Source: Metarhizobium sp017305935 | GTDB lineage: Bacteria > Pseudomonadota > Alphaproteobacteria > Rhizobiales > Rhizobiaceae | Reading direction: 5' to 3' | Length of the DNA stretch: 64,000 bases | Assembly (NCBI RefSeq): GCF_029601685.1 | Contig: NZ_JARRIR010000009.1 | Span: 124,001 to 188,000 of the forward strand | Shown: positions 51,931 to 62,252 of the stretch, piece after piece | Numbering within the stretch: the first letter of the stretch is position 1 | How the letters are laid out: every line of letters begins with the position of its first letter | Position numbers and translations under genes: made by a program | Notes under the pieces: generated by a model | The model's database searches: none | What the model was told of the DNA's origin: nothing | What the model saw: the letters and a program-made list of their open reading frames with translations, nothing else

Positions 51931-52202
51931 CGGTCACTCCTGCTGGCGCAGTTCCGGAAGATCAGGCCGGCCCGGAAATGCGAAACTATCCCCTGGTGCA
52001 AGGTAGCAGGAAAAATCGGGATGCCCAACCGGCCCATGCGGGTAAGCCCGCCCGATCACAGTTTCGTGAGAAGCCTGTTTCGAGAAATCGGGACCGCCCT
52101 TGCCTTGCGGGGCGATTGCTGTCCATCATGGCGCGGTTTCCGCCGGATTCGGCCCTGCGCCGCCGGCCGCCTTGCAGGCCCCATGATTGATTGGACGATA
52201 GT
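51931..52202. other. Divergent spacer ahead of adenine deaminase
   Basis: A 272-base gap with no convincing gene, promoter pair or RNA structure seen. It includes the upstream region of ade on the plus strand and of the DUF2218 gene on the minus strand. No purine-type riboswitch signature was recognised. Confidence 0.4.
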
Positions 52203-54005
52203 ATGAGCCGTTTGACCCGTTTTTCCGTCGCGCCCCTGTCCACCCTCACCCGCCGGCTGGCCGACGTCGCTTCCGGCCGCGCCACGCCAGACCTGGTGAT
52301 CGGTGGGGCGCGCGTGCTCTCCACCTATTCGGAACGCATCCTGCCCGACCGCGAGATCTGGGTTAGCAACGGCCGCATCGCCGCCGTCAAGCCGGCCGGC
52401 AGCTATCGCGGCGATGGCGCGAAACGCTATGACGCGAAGGGCGGCATCATCGCGCCGGGCCTCGTCGATCCGCATATCCACATCGAATCCTCGATGGTGA
52501 CGGCCTGCGCCTATGCCGAGGCCGCCCTGCTCAACGGCACGACGACGATCTTCTGCGACAGCCACGAAATCGGCAACGTCATGGACGTCGCCGGCGTCGA
52601 GGCGATGTTGGAGGATGCCCGCGAGGCGCCGCTGTCGATCTTCCTGACCGTGCCCAGCACCGTGCCGGCGACCTCCGCCGAGCTGGAAACCGCCGGCGGC
52701 GACCTGACGCCGGACAAGATCGCCGCTTTGTTCGACAAGTGGCCGGAGGCGGTTGCGCTCGGCGAGAAGATGGATTTCGTGCCCGTCGCCATGGGCGACG
52801 AGCGCAGCCATGCCATCCTCGCCGCCGCCCTGTCGCGCGGCCGGCCGGTCAGCGGCCATGTCTATGGCCGCGAATTCGTCGCCGCCTACGCCGCCTCCGG
52901 CGTCACCGACACGCATGAGGCCATCGACCGCGATATCGCCGATGACCTGCTGGAGGCCGGCGTCTGGCTTTTCCTGCGCGGCGGCCCGCCGACGACGCCC
53001 TGGCATTCCCTGCCGCAGGCGATCAAGACGATCACCGAGCTCGGCGCCTCGCACAAGCGCATCGCGGTCTGCACCGACGACCGCGATGCCGACGACCTGC
53101 TGCTGTTCGGCATGGACTGGGTGACGCGCGAGGCGGTCAAATACGGCATGAAGCCGGAACAGGCGTGGTCGATGGGCTCGCTGCACGGCGCCACCCGCTT
53201 CGGCATGGAAAACGAGATCGGCGGCCTCGGCGGCGGCCGCCGCGCCGACCTCGTGCTGCTCGACGACGACCTGAAGCCCGTCAATACCTGGTATGGCGGC
53301 GAGCTGTTGGTCGAGGACCGCAAGGTGACGCCGCTGCTCGACGCCGCGCTTTCCAACCGTTACCGCTATCCGGAAGCCGCCTACCACACCGTCAAGCTGC
53401 CCAAGGCGATCAGGTTGACGCCGGAACTGCCGACCGAAAGGGTGATCGCCCATACGATCAAGACGGAGCTGCCGGGCATCACCCTCGGCCATGTCACCGT
53501 CGAACTGGAGCCGGCCAACGACTGGCAGGCGCATTTCGACCGTCACGGCCTGTGCTTCGTCACCGTCATCGAGCGTCATGGCAAGTCCAACGGCAATGTC
53601 GCCTATGGCCTGCTCAACAATTTCGGCCTGAAGAACGGCGCCGTCGCCTCCTCGGTCGGCCATGACAGCCACAACATCATCATCGCCGGCACCAACGAGG
53701 CCGACATGCAGGTGGCGCTGGAAGCCATCGGCAAGACTCAAGGCGGGGTCTGCGTCGTCTCCGAGGGCAAGGTCACCGCCATGGTGCCGCTGCCGATCGC
53801 CGGCCTGCTCTCCGACAAACGCGTGCATGAGGTGGCGGACGCGGTGAAGGCGCTGAAGGTCGAATGGCAAAAAGCCGGCTGCACCATCGCCTATATGGGC
53901 TTCAACCTCATTCCGCTCTCCGTCATCCCGGATATTCGCATCACCGACAAGGGGAATGTGCTCGTCCCGGAAATGCGCATCCAGCCGCTGTTCGAGCCGG
54001 CTTGA
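52203..54005 (+). CDS. ade: Adenine deaminase
   Basis: A 600-residue amidohydrolase that deaminates adenine to hypoxanthine. The metal-binding motif PGLVDPHIHIESSM is followed by CDSHEIGNVMDV and later HDSHNIIIAGTNE, all standard for the Ade family. The ATG at 52203 begins MSRLTRFSV; an in-frame ATG 12 bases upstream is also present and no strong ribosome site is seen. The protein is typical in length. Nothing nearby suggests a purine operon; it is convergent with the FGGY kinase. Confidence 0.93.
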   Translation: MSRLTRFSVAPLSTLTRRLADVASGRATPDLVIGGARVLSTYSERILPDREIWVSNGRIAAVKPAGSYRGDGAKRYDAKGGIIAPGLVDPHIHIESSMVTACAYAEAALLNGTTTIFCDSHEIGNVMDVAGVEAMLEDAREAPLSIFLTVPSTVPATSAELETAGGDLTPDKIAALFDKWPEAVALGEKMDFVPVAMGDERSHAILAAALSRGRPVSGHVYGREFVAAYAASGVTDTHEAIDRDIADDLLEAGVWLFLRGGPPTTPWHSLPQAIKTITELGASHKRIAVCTDDRDADDLLLFGMDWVTREAVKYGMKPEQAWSMGSLHGATRFGMENEIGGLGGGRRADLVLLDDDLKPVNTWYGGELLVEDRKVTPLLDAALSNRYRYPEAAYHTVKLPKAIRLTPELPTERVIAHTIKTELPGITLGHVTVELEPANDWQAHFDRHGLCFVTVIERHGKSNGNVAYGLLNNFGLKNGAVASSVGHDSHNIIIAGTNEADMQVALEAIGKTQGGVCVVSEGKVTAMVPLPIAGLLSDKRVHEVADAVKALKVEWQKAGCTIAYMGFNLIPLSVIPDIRITDKGNVLVPEMRIQPLFEPA

Positions 54006-54012
54006 GGGCCGC

Positions 54013-55596
54013 TTACGCCATCGTGTCCAGCTCGGCGCGATGGCGCAGCATGGCGAGAAAGCGACGGTAGTCGCGGTCATAGCCTGAGCGGGCATCGGGA
54101 TTGGGACGCCGCTCCTGCCCAGTGGGCGTCATTGCCCGGCCGGCGGCGGCGAGATCGGGATGCAGGCCGCCGGCAACGGCGGCGCCCATCGCCGTGCCGA
54201 GCAGCACGGAATCGGGCATGTCCGGCACGATGATCGTGCAGCCGGTGACATCGGGATAAAGCTCCATCATCAACGGGTTCTTCAGATGCCCGCCGGTGAC
54301 ATGCAGCCTGTCGATGCCGTAGCCGTAATCGCGCATCACCTCCAGAACATGGCGGATGCCGAGCGCGATGGCGACGCAGGCGCGCCAATAGAGCGTGCAG
54401 AGCCCATCGAAGGACGTATCGAGCGTCAACCCGCTGATGACGCCGAGCGCATGCGGATCGGCGGCCGGCGAGCGATTGCCATGGAAATCCGGCAGGATAT
54501 GGATGCGCTCGCCAAGGCTTGCGCCATGGATAGCGCGCAGCTCCCGCGCCCGGACGATGATGCGGGCGTGCAGCTCAGGCGTCGGCGGCCCGCCGGCGGC
54601 ATGCATCCGCACCACATGATCGAGTAGCGCGCCCGCCGCCGATTGTCCGCCCTCCACCAGCCAGTAGCCGGGCAGCAGGGCGTCGAAATACGGCCCCCAG
54701 AGGCCGCGCGTCGGCTTGGCGTCGGTCGACAGGCTGACAAGGCAGCTCGATGTGCCGGCGATCAGCGCCAGTTGCCGCTCCATCCGCTCGGGATCGTCGG
54801 CGAAGGCGCCGAGCACGCCGAGCGCCCCGGCATAGGCATCGACCATGCCGGCCGAGACCCGCGTCTGCGTCTCCAGCCCGAGATCCGCCGCCGCCTGCGA
54901 TGTCAGTTGCCCGACGCCGGCGCCGACCGCCACCGCCGTTTCCGGCAGGCCGCCGCGTTGCAGCAGATCGTCGAGGCCGATGGCCTGCAGGAAATCGGAC
55001 TGCCAGCCGGGGGCGACATGGCCGAGATAATTCCATTTCGGCGTCAGCGTGCAGCGCGATCTGGCATGGCTGCCGCTGGCCCGCCAACTCAGGAAATCGG
55101 CGAGGTCGAAGATGTAGCCCGCCCGCTCCCAGATCTGCGGCAGGTTGGCCTTCAGCCACATCAGCTTCGGCATCTGCATTTCCGGCGACATGAACTGGCC
55201 GGAATAATCCATCACCGGGTGCCGGCTCGCCGTGCAGCGGTCAGCCTCGGCGGTGGCGCGGTGGTCCAGCCAGACGACGGTATCGAGGCTGGCCTCGCCC
55301 TTGGTCGAGACGCTGAGCGGCCGGCCCTGCCGGTCGCGCACCACCAGCGAGCAGGTGGCATCGAACCCGATGGCGCCGATCTGCGCCGGCTCGATCTCCG
55401 CCGCCTCGCGCGCCGCGCGCACCGCATGACAGACGGCGGCCCAGATGTCTTCCGAATCATGCTCGGCGTGATCCGCGCATGGCCGGTGCATAAGGATGGG
55501 ATGTTCGCGCCGGGCTTTCAGCCGGCCCGCAAGATCGAAAATGCCGGCGCGCGCGCTGCCCGTGCCGACGTCGACCGCAACGACATGATCCCGCAT
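54013..55596 (-). CDS. FGGY-family carbohydrate kinase (ribulokinase-like)
   Basis: A 527-residue sugar kinase. N-terminal ATP fold: VVAVDVGTGSARAGIFD; second lobe: ALIAGTSSCLVSLS and HVTGGHLKNPLM for nucleotide binding. Conserved IGFDATCSLVV and WLDHRATAEAD match the D-ribulokinase (FGGY protein/YDR109C) branch rather than xylulokinase. GGAGAAA precedes ATG 55596. It is the last gene of the polyol block, 18 bases behind the HAD phosphatase gene, so phosphorylation of a ketose formed by the polyol dehydrogenase is a reasonable role. Confidence 0.85.
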   Translation of the reverse strand: MRDHVVAVDVGTGSARAGIFDLAGRLKARREHPILMHRPCADHAEHDSEDIWAAVCHAVRAAREAAEIEPAQIGAIGFDATCSLVVRDRQGRPLSVSTKGEASLDTVVWLDHRATAEADRCTASRHPVMDYSGQFMSPEMQMPKLMWLKANLPQIWERAGYIFDLADFLSWRASGSHARSRCTLTPKWNYLGHVAPGWQSDFLQAIGLDDLLQRGGLPETAVAVGAGVGQLTSQAAADLGLETQTRVSAGMVDAYAGALGVLGAFADDPERMERQLALIAGTSSCLVSLSTDAKPTRGLWGPYFDALLPGYWLVEGGQSAAGALLDHVVRMHAAGGPPTPELHARIIVRARELRAIHGASLGERIHILPDFHGNRSPAADPHALGVISGLTLDTSFDGLCTLYWRACVAIALGIRHVLEVMRDYGYGIDRLHVTGGHLKNPLMMELYPDVTGCTIIVPDMPDSVLLGTAMGAAVAGGLHPDLAAAGRAMTPTGQERRPNPDARSGYDRDYRRFLAMLRHRAELDTMA

Positions 55597-55614
55597 CCGG
55601 TTGATTTCTCCGCC

Positions 55615-56292
55615 CTATTTCCCGTACCGGTCCACAAGGTGGAGCAAATCGGTCATCGCGTCAAATGTCGCGTCCGGCGCAAGCGCGGCAAGCTGTTGAC
55701 GATAGGCCGGCTGGACGGTGTGGGAGCCGCCGGTGAAGGCGAAGACGGTCATGCCTGCCGCCCGCGCCGCCTGGATGCCGGCCGGGCTGTCCTCGATGAC
55801 GATGCAATCGGAAGGTGCCGTCTGCATCTCAGCAGCCGCATGCAGGAAGAGATCGGGCGCCGGCTTGCCGCGCGTCACCATCTGCGCCGAAAAGATATGC
55901 GGCTCCAGCCGGTCGATCAGGCCGGTGACGGTCAGAGACAGGCGGATGCGTTCGAGCTGGCTGGACGAGGCGACGCAACGCCGCAAGCGTAGCGCATCCA
56001 ACGTCTCGGCGATGCCGGAGATCGGCTTCAGCTCGCTGCGGAAGCGCGCATAAAGATCGGTGCGGATGCGCTCCAGGAAGGCATCGCCCACCGCAAGGCC
56101 GAATTCGTCGTGCAGGCAATCGGTTACCGCCTTCAGGCTGCGCCCCAGGAAGCGCTCATAGGCGCCGACCTCGTCGATGTCGGCGCCGATATCGCGCATG
56201 GCATTGACCAGCACGGAGATGGAGACCGGTTCGCTGTCGACCAGAACGCCGTCGCAGTCGAAGATCACCAGTTTCCCCGCACTCACCGCCAT
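55615..56292 (-). CDS. HAD-superfamily phosphatase in the mannitol locus
   Basis: A 225-residue beta-phosphoglucomutase-like HAD hydrolase. The nucleophile motif is FDCDGVLVDSE; motif II is VASSSQLERI, motif III lysine is in TRGKPAPDLF, and motif IV is VIEDSPAGIQAA. Proteins of this kind are a regular part of smo/mtl loci in rhizobia, where a role on sugar phosphates is assumed. It is 21 bases after mtlK on the same strand. Confidence 0.87.
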   Translation of the reverse strand: MAVSAGKLVIFDCDGVLVDSEPVSISVLVNAMRDIGADIDEVGAYERFLGRSLKAVTDCLHDEFGLAVGDAFLERIRTDLYARFRSELKPISGIAETLDALRLRRCVASSSQLERIRLSLTVTGLIDRLEPHIFSAQMVTRGKPAPDLFLHAAAEMQTAPSDCIVIEDSPAGIQAARAAGMTVFAFTGGSHTVQPAYRQQLAALAPDATFDAMTDLLHLVDRYGK

Positions 56293-56313
56293 GACGCCGC
56301 TCGCTTCCTGAGT

Positions 56314-57795
56314 TTACTCCGCCAGCTTGCCGTCGAGGTAAAGCTGCAATGTCTGCCGCGTACCCTTTTCCCAGAGCGTGCGCAAGGCATGGGCGAAGCG
56401 ACGGCGGAACAGGTCGGATTTGCCGACGTCGCCGAAAATGTCGTCGAAGACGAGGAAAGCGTCGGGATCGTCCTTGGCCTTCGCCGCCGCCGCTTGCAGC
56501 CGGCCGGCATTGGCATCGTTGAAGACGATCGCCTTGCCGCTGTCGGAGGTGCCCGCGAAATAGCGGCACCACAGCGCCGAGACCAGCGACAGGCCGACGA
56601 TATCCTCGCCGCGCGCCAGCCGGTCGGCGGTCGACGGCAGGATGAATTTCGGCTGGCGGTTGGAGCCGTCCTGGGCAAGACGCGGAATGGTGTCGGCGAT
56701 CTTCGGATTGGAGAAGCGACGCTCGATCAGCGCGTAATAGTCGTTGAGGTCGGTATCCGGCACCGGCGGGATGACCGGAATGATCTCGTCGCGCTCCAGC
56801 TTGCCGAGGAAGGCGCGGATATCGGCATCCTCCATCGCCTCGTGGACGAAATGGATGTCGAGCAGCGCCGCCGGATAGGCGATGGCCGCATGGCCGCCGT
56901 TGAGGATACGGATCTTCATGTGCTCGTAGGGCGTGACGTCAGGCACGAACTGGACGCCGACCTTTTCCAGCCGCGGGCGGCCGAGCGGGAACTTGTCCTC
57001 CAGCACCCATTGCTTGAACTCTTCGCAGAAGACCGGCCAATTGTCCTCGATGCCGTATTCGTCGCGCAGCAGGTCGATTTCCCGCTGCCCGGTCGCCGGC
57101 GTGATGCGGTCGACCATGCCGTTCGGGAAGGCGACATTCCTGGCGATCCAGTCGGCGAAGGCCGGATCGGACAACCGTGCCGTGCCGATGACGGCGGCGG
57201 CCGTCACCTTGCCGTTATGAGGAATGTTGTCGCAGGACATGACGGTGAAGGGTTCGATGCCCGCCGCCCGGCGCGCCTTCAGCCCGGCGACGATCAGCCC
57301 GAACACGGTCTTCGGCGAGGACGGCGCATTGCCGTCGGCGACGATGGCGGGATGGCCGGGGTTGAATTGGCCTGAGGCGTCGATGAAATAGCCGCCCTCG
57401 GTGATGGTCATCGAGACGATGCGGATTTTCGGATCGGCGAGGCCTTCGACGATCGCCCGGGAATCGCCGGCCGGCAGGATGCCGATCATCGGCTGGGTGA
57501 CGCGGGCGCCGCTCTTGTTGTTGTCCTGCTCGACGACGGTGGTCAGAAAATCCTGGGCCGCCAGCTTGTCGCGCATCGCCGCATCCGAGGGCAGCACGCC
57601 GGCGCCGATGATCGCCCAGTCGTGATCCTCGCCGGCATTGAACAGGTCGTCGAGGTAGACGGCCTGGTGTGCCCGGTGGAAATTGCCGACGCCGAAATGC
57701 ACGATGCCGGCCGACAGGTCCGCGCGGTCATAGGCCGGCACCGCCGCGGTGGCGGAAGCTTGCGGCAGCGTGGCGAGCGAAAGTTTCACAGTCAT
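56314..57795 (-). CDS. mtlK: Mannitol 2-dehydrogenase
   Basis: A 493-residue long-chain polyol dehydrogenase that oxidises mannitol to fructose with NAD. The nucleotide-binding region VHFGVGNFHRAHQAVYLDDLF and the catalytic-site segment with KIRILNGGHAAIAYPAALL (lysine and asparagine/histidine of the family) are seen. The start at ATG 57795 has a CGGAGA ribosome site. It follows smoK directly on the same strand. Substrate preference among mannitol, arabitol and sorbitol cannot be decided by eye. Confidence 0.93.
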   Translation of the reverse strand: MTVKLSLATLPQASATAAVPAYDRADLSAGIVHFGVGNFHRAHQAVYLDDLFNAGEDHDWAIIGAGVLPSDAAMRDKLAAQDFLTTVVEQDNNKSGARVTQPMIGILPAGDSRAIVEGLADPKIRIVSMTITEGGYFIDASGQFNPGHPAIVADGNAPSSPKTVFGLIVAGLKARRAAGIEPFTVMSCDNIPHNGKVTAAAVIGTARLSDPAFADWIARNVAFPNGMVDRITPATGQREIDLLRDEYGIEDNWPVFCEEFKQWVLEDKFPLGRPRLEKVGVQFVPDVTPYEHMKIRILNGGHAAIAYPAALLDIHFVHEAMEDADIRAFLGKLERDEIIPVIPPVPDTDLNDYYALIERRFSNPKIADTIPRLAQDGSNRQPKFILPSTADRLARGEDIVGLSLVSALWCRYFAGTSDSGKAIVFNDANAGRLQAAAAKAKDDPDAFLVFDDIFGDVGKSDLFRRRFAHALRTLWEKGTRQTLQLYLDGKLAE

Positions 57796-57860
57796 CTTGT
57801 GTCTCCGGGAATGTCTTGGAGAAGAGGCATTGTCCGGCGGCAGTGTCCGCCGCCGGCCGG

Positions 57861-58862
<1,002 letters not shown>

Positions 58863-58883
58863 GTTTCTCTTTCCCCGAATTTC

Positions 58884-59708
58884 TTATTTAACCGCGCCGA
58901 AGGTCAAGCCGCGCACCAACTGCTTCTGGCTGAACCAGCCCATGATCAGGATGGGGGCGATGGCGAGCGTCGAGGCCGCCGAGAGTTTCGCCCAGAACAG
59001 CCCCTGCGGACTGGAGAAGGAGGCGATGAAGGCGGTCAGCGGCGCGGCATTGGTGGTCGTCAGGCGGATCGTCCAGAAGGCTTCGTTCCAGGCGAGGATG
59101 ATGTTGAGCAGCATGGTCGAGGCAATGCCCGGCACCGCCATCGGCGTCAGCACATAGACGATCTCGCCCCAGAGCGAGGCCCCGTCCATGCGCGCCGCCT
59201 CCAGGATTTCGCCCGGAATTTCGCGGAAATAGGTGTAGAGCATCCAGACGACGATCGGCAGGTTGATCAGCATCAGCATGATCGTCAGCCCGATGCGGCT
59301 GTCGAGCAGGCCGAGATCGCGAAACAGCATGTAGATCGGAAACAGCACGGCGACAGCCGGCATCATCTTGGTGGAGAGCATCCACATCAGGATGTCCTTG
59401 GTGCGACGGCTCGGCGCAAACGCCATCGACCAGGCCGCCGGCACCGCGACGATCAGCGCCAGCACGGTGGAGCCGAGCGACAGGATCACGGAATTCATGA
59501 ACGGCGTGAAATAGTCGTACTGGCTCTGGACGTCGCGGTAGCTTTCCAGCGTGAAGGACGGGATCAGGTCGAAACCCTGGATCGCCTCCTGCTCCGACTT
59601 GAACGAGGTGATGATCGTATAGAGGATCGGAAAGAAGATCAGCAGCGCGACGGCCCAGGCCACGAGGGTGACGATGGCGGTACGCCGTGTCGAGACGGAT
59701 CTTGCCAT
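58884..59708 (-). CDS. smoG: Sorbitol/mannitol ABC transporter permease 2
   Basis: A 274-residue permease of the MalG/CUT1 class with six helices. EAA loop: EAARMDGASLWGEIVYVLTPM. The first helix is VTLVAWAVALLIFFPILYTII. AGGAG precedes ATG 59708. It lies nine bases after smoF. Confidence 0.9.
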   Translation of the reverse strand: MARSVSTRRTAIVTLVAWAVALLIFFPILYTIITSFKSEQEAIQGFDLIPSFTLESYRDVQSQYDYFTPFMNSVILSLGSTVLALIVAVPAAWSMAFAPSRRTKDILMWMLSTKMMPAVAVLFPIYMLFRDLGLLDSRIGLTIMLMLINLPIVVWMLYTYFREIPGEILEAARMDGASLWGEIVYVLTPMAVPGIASTMLLNIILAWNEAFWTIRLTTTNAAPLTAFIASFSSPQGLFWAKLSAASTLAIAPILIMGWFSQKQLVRGLTFGAVK

Positions 59709-59717
59709 GATGCGCTC

Positions 59718-60590
59718 CTATCGGTCGAGGTTCTTGCCAACCGCCCGCATGGCGAAGAAGGCGACGATGTTGGCGAGGATGACGGCGATGATGCCGCCGG
59801 CGGAGGCCTGGCCGATCTTGAATTCCAGCGTCGCCTTCTGGGCCACGAGGAAAGGCAGGTTGGTCGATGCATAGCCGGGTCCGCCATTGGTGGTGACCAG
59901 GATTTCGGCATAGACCGAGAGCAGGAAGATCGTCTGGATGAGAATGACGACGGTGATGGCGCGCGCCAGATGTGGCAGCGTCAGGTAGATGAAGCGGTTG
60001 AGGAAATTGGCGCCGTCCATTTCGGCGGCTTCCTTCTGCTCGCCGTCCAGCGATTGCAGCGCGGTCAAGAGGATCAGCGTCGCAAACGGCAGCCATTGCC
60101 AGGCGACGATAATGATCACCGACAGCAGCGGATACCGCCCGAACCAGTCGATCGGCTCGAGGCCGACGGTGCGCATCAGGTCGGCGAGCACGCCGTATTG
60201 GGCATGCATGATCATGTTCTTCCAAACCAGTGCCGCGACCGGCGGCATGACGAAGAAGGGCGAGATGACGAGGATGCGCACGAACCCCTGCCCCCACATC
60301 GGCTGGTCGAGCAAAAGCGCCAGCAGGATGCCGCCGACCAGCGTGATCACCAGCACGCTCGCCACGATCAGCAGCGTGTTGAGGATCGACCAGAGGAAGG
60401 CGGGATTGTTGAAGAACAGCAGGTAGTTCGAAAAGCCGACGAAGCCGTCGCGGATCGGGTTCAGCGGATTATACTGCTGGAAGGAGAACCACAGCGTCAG
60501 CGCCAGCGGCACCGCCATCCAGATCAGAAGCAGGCCCACCGACGGCGCCAGCATGAAGCGCGCCAGTGTCCTGGTTTGTTGCGTGGCCAT
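59718..60590 (-). CDS. smoF: Sorbitol/mannitol ABC transporter permease 1
   Basis: A 290-residue CUT1 permease (MalF type but without the large periplasmic loop). First helix LAPSVGLLLIWMAVPLALTLWF; EAA loop EAAEMDGANFLNRFIYLTLPH. ATG 60590 is chosen from the GGAGGGG site about eight bases upstream; ATG 60596 is also in frame. A hairpin with T-run lies between smoE and this gene. Confidence 0.9.
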   Translation of the reverse strand: MATQQTRTLARFMLAPSVGLLLIWMAVPLALTLWFSFQQYNPLNPIRDGFVGFSNYLLFFNNPAFLWSILNTLLIVASVLVITLVGGILLALLLDQPMWGQGFVRILVISPFFVMPPVAALVWKNMIMHAQYGVLADLMRTVGLEPIDWFGRYPLLSVIIIVAWQWLPFATLILLTALQSLDGEQKEAAEMDGANFLNRFIYLTLPHLARAITVVILIQTIFLLSVYAEILVTTNGGPGYASTNLPFLVAQKATLEFKIGQASAGGIIAVILANIVAFFAMRAVGKNLDR

Positions 60591-60725
60591 TCCCATGCCC
60601 CTCCCATGTCTCATGGCCCTGCCGGGCTCCCGGAAACGGGGATGGCGGCCGGCCGTGAAATTCCCTGAACGTTTTCTGAGATTGTGTTGCCGGCGCGAAA
60701 TGCGGCGCGGCCGGGCGCGCGCTTT

Positions 60726-60753
60726 GAAAAAGACCGCCCGGCGAACCGGGCGG
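60726..60753 (-). terminator. Intercistronic terminator/attenuator between smoE and smoF
   Basis: On the minus strand CCGCCCGG-TTCG-CCGGGCGG (60734-60753, perfect 8-bp stem with tetraloop) is followed by TCTTTTTC (60733-60726). It lies about 20 bases behind the smoE stop and 135 bases ahead of smoF. Such a site gives more binding protein than permease. Confidence 0.8.
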
Positions 60754-60774
60754 CAAGTGCGTCCTCGGGAGACG

Positions 60775-62085
60775 TTACTGGATGTATCCGCCTTCGGTCA
60801 TGGTGGCGGTTGCAGCGTCCTGGGCCTGCTTGAGGGCGTCGTCGACGCTCGTCTGGCCGGCAAGGGCTGCCGAGAAGAGCTGGCCGACGGTGGTGCCGAG
60901 ACCCTGGAATTCCGGAATGGCGACGAACTGCACGCCGACATAGGGAACCGGCTTGACGGTCGGCTTGGTCGGGTCGGCCGCATTGATGCTGTCGAGCGTC
61001 ATCTTGGCGAAGGGCGCCGCCTTCTGGTATTCCGGGTTGTCATAGAGCGACTGGCGCGTGCCCGGGGGAACGTTGGCCCAGCCTTCCTTGTCGGCGACCA
61101 GCTTCAGATAGTCCTTCGAGGTTGCCCAGGCGATGAACTTTTCCGCCGCTTCCGCCTTCTGGGTGCCGGCAGGAATGGCCAGCGTCCAGGCCCAGAGCCA
61201 ATTGCCGCGCTTGCCGAGACCCTTGTCGGGGGCGAGCGCGTAGCCGACCTTGTCGGCGACGGTCGAGTTCTTCGGGTCGGAGACGAAGGAGGCGGCGACG
61301 GTGGCGTCGATCCACATGCCGCACTTGCCCTGCTGGAACAGCGCCAGATTCTCGTTGAAGCCGTTGGAGGAAGCGCCCTGCGGGCCGGCGTCCTTCATCA
61401 GCTTGACGTAGAAGTCGAGCGTTTCCTTCCATTCGGGCTGGTCGAACTGCGGCTTCCAGTTCTCGTCGAACCAGCGGGCGCCGAAAGAGTTGGACATGGC
61501 GGTCAGGAAGGCCATGTTCTCGCCCCAGCCAGCCTTGCCGCGCAGGCAGATGCCGTTGATGCCGGCGCTGCGGTCGGTCATCTTGCGGGCGGCGTCGGCG
61601 ACGAAGTCCCAGGTCGGCGCGTCGGGCATCTTCAGCCCGGCCTTCTCCATCAGATCCTTGCGGTACATGACCATGGAGCTTTCGCCGTAGAACGGCGCGG
61701 CATAGAGCTTGCCGTCGGCGGACAGGCCGCCGCGGATGGCCGGCAGGATGTCGTTGACGTCGTAATCGGCCCCGAGCTTGTCAAGCGGCAGCAGCCAGCT
61801 CTGCTTGGCCCAGATCGGAACCTCGTAAGTGCCGATGGTCATGACGTCGTACTGGCCGCCCTTGGTGGCGATGTCGGTGGTGACGCGCTCACGCAGGACG
61901 TTTTCTTCCAGCGTCACCCATTTCAGGTCGATACCCGGGTTCTTCTTGGTGAAGTCGTCCGTCAGCTTCTGCATGCGGATCATGTCGCCATTGTTGACGG
62001 TGGCGATGGTCAGCGTTTCGGCAGAGGCGATACCGCCCAGCGCCAGCAGGGAGCAGGCGCCCAGCAGAAAAGTCTTCAATGTCAT
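60775..62085 (-). CDS. smoE: Sorbitol/mannitol ABC transporter substrate-binding protein
   Basis: A 436-residue periplasmic binding protein of the CUT1 family, signal peptide MTLKTFLLGACSLLALGG then IASA, cleavage before ETLTIATVN. Mature protein segments TKKNPGIDLKWVTLEENVLRERV and GQYDVMTIGTYEVPIWAKQSWL are typical of SmoE-like polyol-binding proteins. GGGAGGAAG is just upstream of the ATG. First gene of smoEFGK-mtlK, under a promoter at 62135-62163 with an operator-like palindrome. Confidence 0.93.
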   Translation of the reverse strand: MTLKTFLLGACSLLALGGIASAETLTIATVNNGDMIRMQKLTDDFTKKNPGIDLKWVTLEENVLRERVTTDIATKGGQYDVMTIGTYEVPIWAKQSWLLPLDKLGADYDVNDILPAIRGGLSADGKLYAAPFYGESSMVMYRKDLMEKAGLKMPDAPTWDFVADAARKMTDRSAGINGICLRGKAGWGENMAFLTAMSNSFGARWFDENWKPQFDQPEWKETLDFYVKLMKDAGPQGASSNGFNENLALFQQGKCGMWIDATVAASFVSDPKNSTVADKVGYALAPDKGLGKRGNWLWAWTLAIPAGTQKAEAAEKFIAWATSKDYLKLVADKEGWANVPPGTRQSLYDNPEYQKAAPFAKMTLDSINAADPTKPTVKPVPYVGVQFVAIPEFQGLGTTVGQLFSAALAGQTSVDDALKQAQDAATATMTEGGYIQ

Positions 62086-62109
62086 AAATCTTCCTCCCAG
62101 AAGAAAAGA

Positions 62110-62128
62110 TGAGCATTCGCTTTGCTCA
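62110..62128. promoter_or_regulatory. Candidate SmoC operator at the smoE start site
   Basis: TGAGCA-N7-TGCTCA, perfect arms; the core TTTGCTCA (62120-62128 region) recurs in the hairpin at the 3' end of smoC. It directly follows the proposed -10 element of smoE on the minus strand and would block it. Confidence 0.62.
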
Positions 62129-62134
62129 TGGGCA

Positions 62135-62163
62135 ATTACTCATCAATGCACATAAAATGTCAA
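62135..62163 (-). promoter_or_regulatory. smoE promoter
   Basis: On the minus strand TTGACA (62163-62158), 17-base spacer, AGTAAT (62140-62135). The -35 is consensus; the -10 matches four of six. Confidence 0.6.
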
Positions 62164-62221
62164 CCCGGATTCCGTGCTGCAATGCCGAAAGCACAACTCA
62201 GTACCTTGAAAACAAATCAAT

Positions 62222-62252
62222 AAATTTTTGCTCAGACATTGAGCAAAAATTC
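62222..62252. terminator. Hairpin over the smoC stop codon
   Basis: A perfect 12-bp stem, AATTTTTGCTCA and its complement with loop GACAT, begins in the last codons of smoC and runs past its stop. It contains TTTGCTCA in both arms. On the minus strand it is followed by TATTGATTTGTTTTC. It may end the smoC transcript and also offer a regulator site. Confidence 0.6.
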
